64,000 nucleotides of DNA from Donghicola mangrovi (GTDB taxonomy: Bacteria; Pseudomonadota; Alphaproteobacteria; Rhodobacterales; Rhodobacteraceae): contig NZ_JABCJE010000010.1 of NCBI RefSeq assembly GCF_013377535.1, positions 62,001 to 126,000 on the forward strand, given 5' to 3'. The position numbers and the translations under genes were made by a program. Every line of letters starts with the position of its first letter. The stretch's first letter is position 1. This document shows positions 61,490 to 64,000 of the stretch, one piece after another. Below the pieces are notes generated by a model. The model was not told where the DNA came from. It did no database searches and was given only the letters and a program-made list of their open reading frames with translations.

Positions 61490-62725
61490 TTACTCGTCGT
61501 TCAGAATAATCTCGACAAAGGCTGCGTGCGCGTCCTCGGGGGTCATGTCGCTGCCAAAGAACTCGGCCATCAGATCCTGGATCTGGCCAACGGCATCGGG
61601 GGTGATCAGCTGGTCGGTGCCGGTGATGACCTTGCCCGCAGCCAAGGTTTCCAGACCCTTCTGCATGCAGGGGCCAGCGGCGGCCAGATCGACGTCACCG
61701 CGCACAGGCAGCGAGCCCTTTTTCAGGTTGAAGGCCACCTGGCTCTCGGGGCTGATCAGCACCTTGGCCAGATCTTTCTGGGCTGCGGTGATTTCGGGGT
61801 CTTTGTTCAGCGGGAAGTAGAAGGCGTCGCCGCCAGTCGCGATGCTGGGCTCTCCGCCCATTGCGATCAGACAGTTATAGTCCTGACCAGCCTTCTTGCC
61901 TGCCAGCGCGAATTCGCCCTGAGCCCAGTCGCCCATGACCTGCGCGGCGGCTTCGCCGTTGATCACTTTGGCCGTGGCAAGGTTCCAGTCCTGCACGTTG
62001 CCGCCTGCGGACATCTCGCGCGCGGCGGCCAGTTCGTTGAACACAGCTTTTACGCCGTCGCTGTTCAGGGCGTCTTCGTCTTTGTCACGGTAAACGGCAT
62101 AGTACAGGTCCTCGCTGGTGCCGGACAGCAGGTTGTGCACCAGATAGGCCTCTTGCCAGCCCTGTTCACCCATCGCTAGCGGCAGAATTCCCGCTTCGCG
62201 CAGCTTGGGGGCGGCGGCTTTCAGTTCTTCCCAGTTGTTGACGGGGTCGATGCCAGCCTTCTCGAACGCGGCGTTCGAGGTCCACATCCACTGGATAGAG
62301 TGGATGTTCAGCGGCACGCAGTAGACTTTGCCATCAACGGTGCAGGCGTCCAGCAGGGACTTGGGCTGGACGATTTCGGCCCATTTGCCCTCTTCGGCGA
62401 TGTCGGTCAGGTCCAGCATCAGGCCCGCTTCGATCAGCTCTTGGGCCTGCTTGCCGTGGTTCAGCTGGGTGGCTGCCATCGGGTCACCGCCGATAATGCG
62501 GCTGATGATAACGGGGCGCGCGGTGTTGCCCGAGCCTGCGATCGCGCCGTCCACCCAGTGGTGGCCGGTGGTGCTTTCGAACGCTTTGGCCAGTTCCTGA
62601 ACCGCGTTCGCCTCGCCGCCCGAGGTCCACCAGTGGGTGACTTCCAGATCGGTCGCGCCCGCTGCAAAAGGCATGACAAAGGTGGCTACGCCAGCCAGCA
62701 GGCCGCGCATGATCGACGTTTTCAT
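61490..62725 (-). CDS. Periplasmic sugar-binding protein (CUT1, GtsA-like)
   Basis: A 411-residue binding protein: signal peptide MKTSIMRGLLAGVATFVMPFAAGA, then LEVTHWWTSGGEANAVQELAKAFESTTGHHWVDGAIAGSG, the opening typical of glucose/mannose-type binding proteins. Later VPLNIHSIQWMWTS lines the sugar cleft. GGGAGG precedes the ATG at 62725. First gene of the operon and the transporter's specificity subunit; the true ligand may be a glucoside or anhydrosugar rather than free glucose. Confidence 0.9.
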   Translation of the reverse strand: MKTSIMRGLLAGVATFVMPFAAGATDLEVTHWWTSGGEANAVQELAKAFESTTGHHWVDGAIAGSGNTARPVIISRIIGGDPMAATQLNHGKQAQELIEAGLMLDLTDIAEEGKWAEIVQPKSLLDACTVDGKVYCVPLNIHSIQWMWTSNAAFEKAGIDPVNNWEELKAAAPKLREAGILPLAMGEQGWQEAYLVHNLLSGTSEDLYYAVYRDKDEDALNSDGVKAVFNELAAAREMSAGGNVQDWNLATAKVINGEAAAQVMGDWAQGEFALAGKKAGQDYNCLIAMGGEPSIATGGDAFYFPLNKDPEITAAQKDLAKVLISPESQVAFNLKKGSLPVRGDVDLAAAGPCMQKGLETLAAGKVITGTDQLITPDAVGQIQDLMAEFFGSDMTPEDAHAAFVEIILNDE

Positions 62726-62809
62726 TCGTGTTTTCCTCCCAGAAACCCGAGGCGCCCGGTCGCGCCAATATGGTTGTTGCACCCGCTTACCTGCCTCCTC
62801 CAACGAGTG

Positions 62810-62821
62810 GTAAACGTTTAC
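62810..62821. promoter_or_regulatory. LacI-type operator 1 (GTAAACGTTTAC)
   Basis: Perfect 12-bp palindrome with a central CG, typical of LacI/GalR operators, 85 bases upstream of the binding-protein start and in the divergent promoter region. Confidence 0.75.
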
Positions 62822-62863
62822 ATTTGCCACGGTGCCACGAAGATTCCGTTCCGTCAAATAAAA

Positions 62864-62881
62864 AATGTAATCCTTTACATT
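62864..62881. promoter_or_regulatory. LacI-type operator 2
   Basis: AATGTAA and TTACATT are separated by four bases, related to operator 1 through the GTAAA/TTTAC core. It lies 41 bases before the lacI-type start, probably for autoregulation and looping with operator 1. Confidence 0.6.
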
Positions 62882-62922
62882 CCTTCTTTCACGGGGCAAT
62901 CTTGCAAAAGGGGAGAGATCGC

Positions 62923-63939
62923 ATGTCTGTGAGCATCAAGGATATCGCAAAGATTTCAGGCGTTTCGACGGCCACGGTCAGCCGTGCTTTGTCGGACCCG
63001 ACCCGCGTCAGCGAGAAAACACGGCAGGCGATAATGGAGGTCGTGGAAAAGCACGGTTACCGCGTGAATAGCCATGCCCGGTCCCTGCGCCGCCAGCGGG
63101 CCGATGCGATTCTGGCGCTGCTTCCCGATCTGGGGAACCCGTTTTTCTCGGTCATCCTGTCGGGGATCGAGCTGGAGTTGCAGGATCACGGTATGGACCT
63201 GCTGGTCGCCGACAGCCGCGCGACCGAGCGGACGGGCCGCAGCGTGTTTAACCACCTTCATGCGTCGCGCGTGGATGGGGTGATCTGTCTGGACGGCACG
63301 CCCACCGATGCGGCGCGGGCCGAACTGGCAGAACCCGACGTGGCCGAGCGTGTGGTCTTTGCCTGTGAATGGATGGCGGAGGGGGATTTCCCCTATGTGC
63401 GCAGCGATAACCGTGGCGGCGGGGCCTTGGCCGTGGATCATCTGGTCGGGCTGGGGCATCGGGACATCGCGTTCCTGCGCGGCCCCGTGGACAACATCCT
63501 GACCGAAGAACGCGAGGCCGGCGTGCGCGAGGCTTTGGCAAAGCACGGCCTTGGTCTGTCCGACACGCGGGTTGGCGGGAATGATTTCACGCTCGAGGCC
63601 GGTTTCGAGGCAGCGGAATGGATCGCGGGCCTGTCTCCGCGTCCGACGGCGGTGATTTGCACCTCGGACCAGATCGCGATTGGTCTGATGTCGGGGCTGC
63701 GGGAACGGGGGCTGTCGGTGCCCGATGACGTGTCAGTGGTGGGTTTCGACGATATTGCCAGTGCGGCCTATGTAACGCCGTCCTTAACCACGATCCGGCA
63801 GGATCGCATCGGGTTGGGGCGCGCGGCTGCGCAGGTGATGCTCAAACGGATCGGCGTGGGCAAAGCGCCCGAGGCCTGCGTGTGCACTCTGCCGGTCAGC
63901 CTGATGACCCGCCATTCCACCGCAGCGCCCAAGGCCTGA
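62923..63939 (+). CDS. LacI-family repressor of the sugar operon
   Basis: A 338-residue regulator. The ATG at 62923 is preceded by AGGGGAGAG. The HTH is SIKDIAKISGVSTATVSRALSDPTRVSEKTR (about 4-34) with the hinge YRVNSHARSLRRQRADAI. The sugar-binding domain has NPFFSVILSGIE, GLGHRDIAFLRGP and SVVGFDDIASAAYVTPSLTTIRQD. It is divergent from the ABC operon, with two palindromes between, so local control is near certain. The inducer should be the transported sugar or a product of it. Confidence 0.93.
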   Translation: MSVSIKDIAKISGVSTATVSRALSDPTRVSEKTRQAIMEVVEKHGYRVNSHARSLRRQRADAILALLPDLGNPFFSVILSGIELELQDHGMDLLVADSRATERTGRSVFNHLHASRVDGVICLDGTPTDAARAELAEPDVAERVVFACEWMAEGDFPYVRSDNRGGGALAVDHLVGLGHRDIAFLRGPVDNILTEEREAGVREALAKHGLGLSDTRVGGNDFTLEAGFEAAEWIAGLSPRPTAVICTSDQIAIGLMSGLRERGLSVPDDVSVVGFDDIASAAYVTPSLTTIRQDRIGLGRAAAQVMLKRIGVGKAPEACVCTLPVSLMTRHSTAAPKA

Positions 63940-63943
63940 CATG

Positions 63944-63966
63944 AAAACCCCCGCCAGTGGCGGGGG
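63944..63966 (-). terminator. Terminator serving a minus-strand gene beyond the right edge
   Basis: CCCCCGCC and GGCGGGGG form an eight-base stem with a three-base loop. The T tract (63944-63947) is on the minus strand, so it ends a gene entering from the right. A minus-strand TAA at 63988-63990 is a possible end of that gene, but too little is visible to call it. Confidence 0.75.
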
Positions 63967-64000
63967 CAAAGCTGTCGGCTGTCGGGATTATTGACCCAAG

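Noticed and set aside
63988-64000. Possible 3' end of a minus-strand gene at the right edge
   Set aside because: Only four codons are visible; the nearby terminator supports such a gene, but the coding call itself cannot be supported.

Overview
The window looks like part of an extrachromosomal replicon (large plasmid or chromid) of a Roseobacter-group alphaproteobacterium (Rhodobacterales). The reasons are the GC-rich coding style, a complete repABC module with its antisense RNA region and two parS palindromes, Hint/RTX proteins of the kind common in this group, and an iron-Rhodo-type operator in front of heme uptake genes. No rRNA, tRNA or CRISPR array was seen. Annotation is from reading the sequence and its translations; no database search was run.

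Layout. 1-6.8 kb: a repABC replication/partition operon, followed directly by a second ParA/ParB pair without its own replicase. 6.8-14.9 kb: three orphan histidine kinases, a degenerate HPt-like protein, an HtpX protease and a lone HipA kinase. Three intergenic copies of the palindrome CTTCCCCGYGGGGAAG lie only in this stretch. 14.9-23.7 kb: CDF metal exporter, lipoprotein hydrolase, marR-emrA-emrB efflux operon, sugar dehydrogenase, Nudix hydrolase, PiT phosphate transporter and a MarR regulator. 24.26-28.27 kb: a four-gene mobile element of about 4 kb with 23-bp terminal inverted repeats and an 8-10 bp target duplication. It carries a large IS1-like transposase and three cargo genes, and it has split the intrinsic terminator of the RTX gene to its right. 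28.3-35.8 kb: three Ca-binding RTX-type proteins, one with a Hint domain, around a FrcK-like kinase, a DhaK-DhaL fusion and a sugar isomerase. 36.3-40.6 kb: a LysR regulator and a four-gene membrane-lipid operon (PlcP-like phosphoesterase, GT21 glycosyltransferase, DedA-family protein, GT2). 41-42.7 kb: a soluble chemoreceptor, with a Pho-box-like site upstream. 42.7-49.4 kb: heme uptake (hmuSTUV and a TonB-like protein, divergent from the receptor hmuR). 49.6-54.3 kb: an iron-type alcohol dehydrogenase, a small membrane protein, pssA-psd and a second lipoprotein hydrolase. 54.4-63.9 kb: a sugar ABC transporter operon with two Gfo/Idh/MocA dehydrogenases and two TIM-barrel isomerase-like enzymes, controlled by a divergent LacI regulator with two palindromic operators.

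How the parts fit. The left end gives maintenance and possibly a second centromere. The rest is a roseobacter lifestyle set: iron acquisition from heme, phosphate-sparing lipid remodelling, sugar uptake and oxidation, and secreted Ca-binding proteins. The pssA-psd pair hints that the replicon may be a chromid. The points most worth following are the IS1-like cargo element, the double partition system with its palindromes, and the alternating dehydrogenase/TIM-barrel operon, whose make-up resembles known oxidation-elimination-hydration-reduction routes for anhydrosugars and glycosides.
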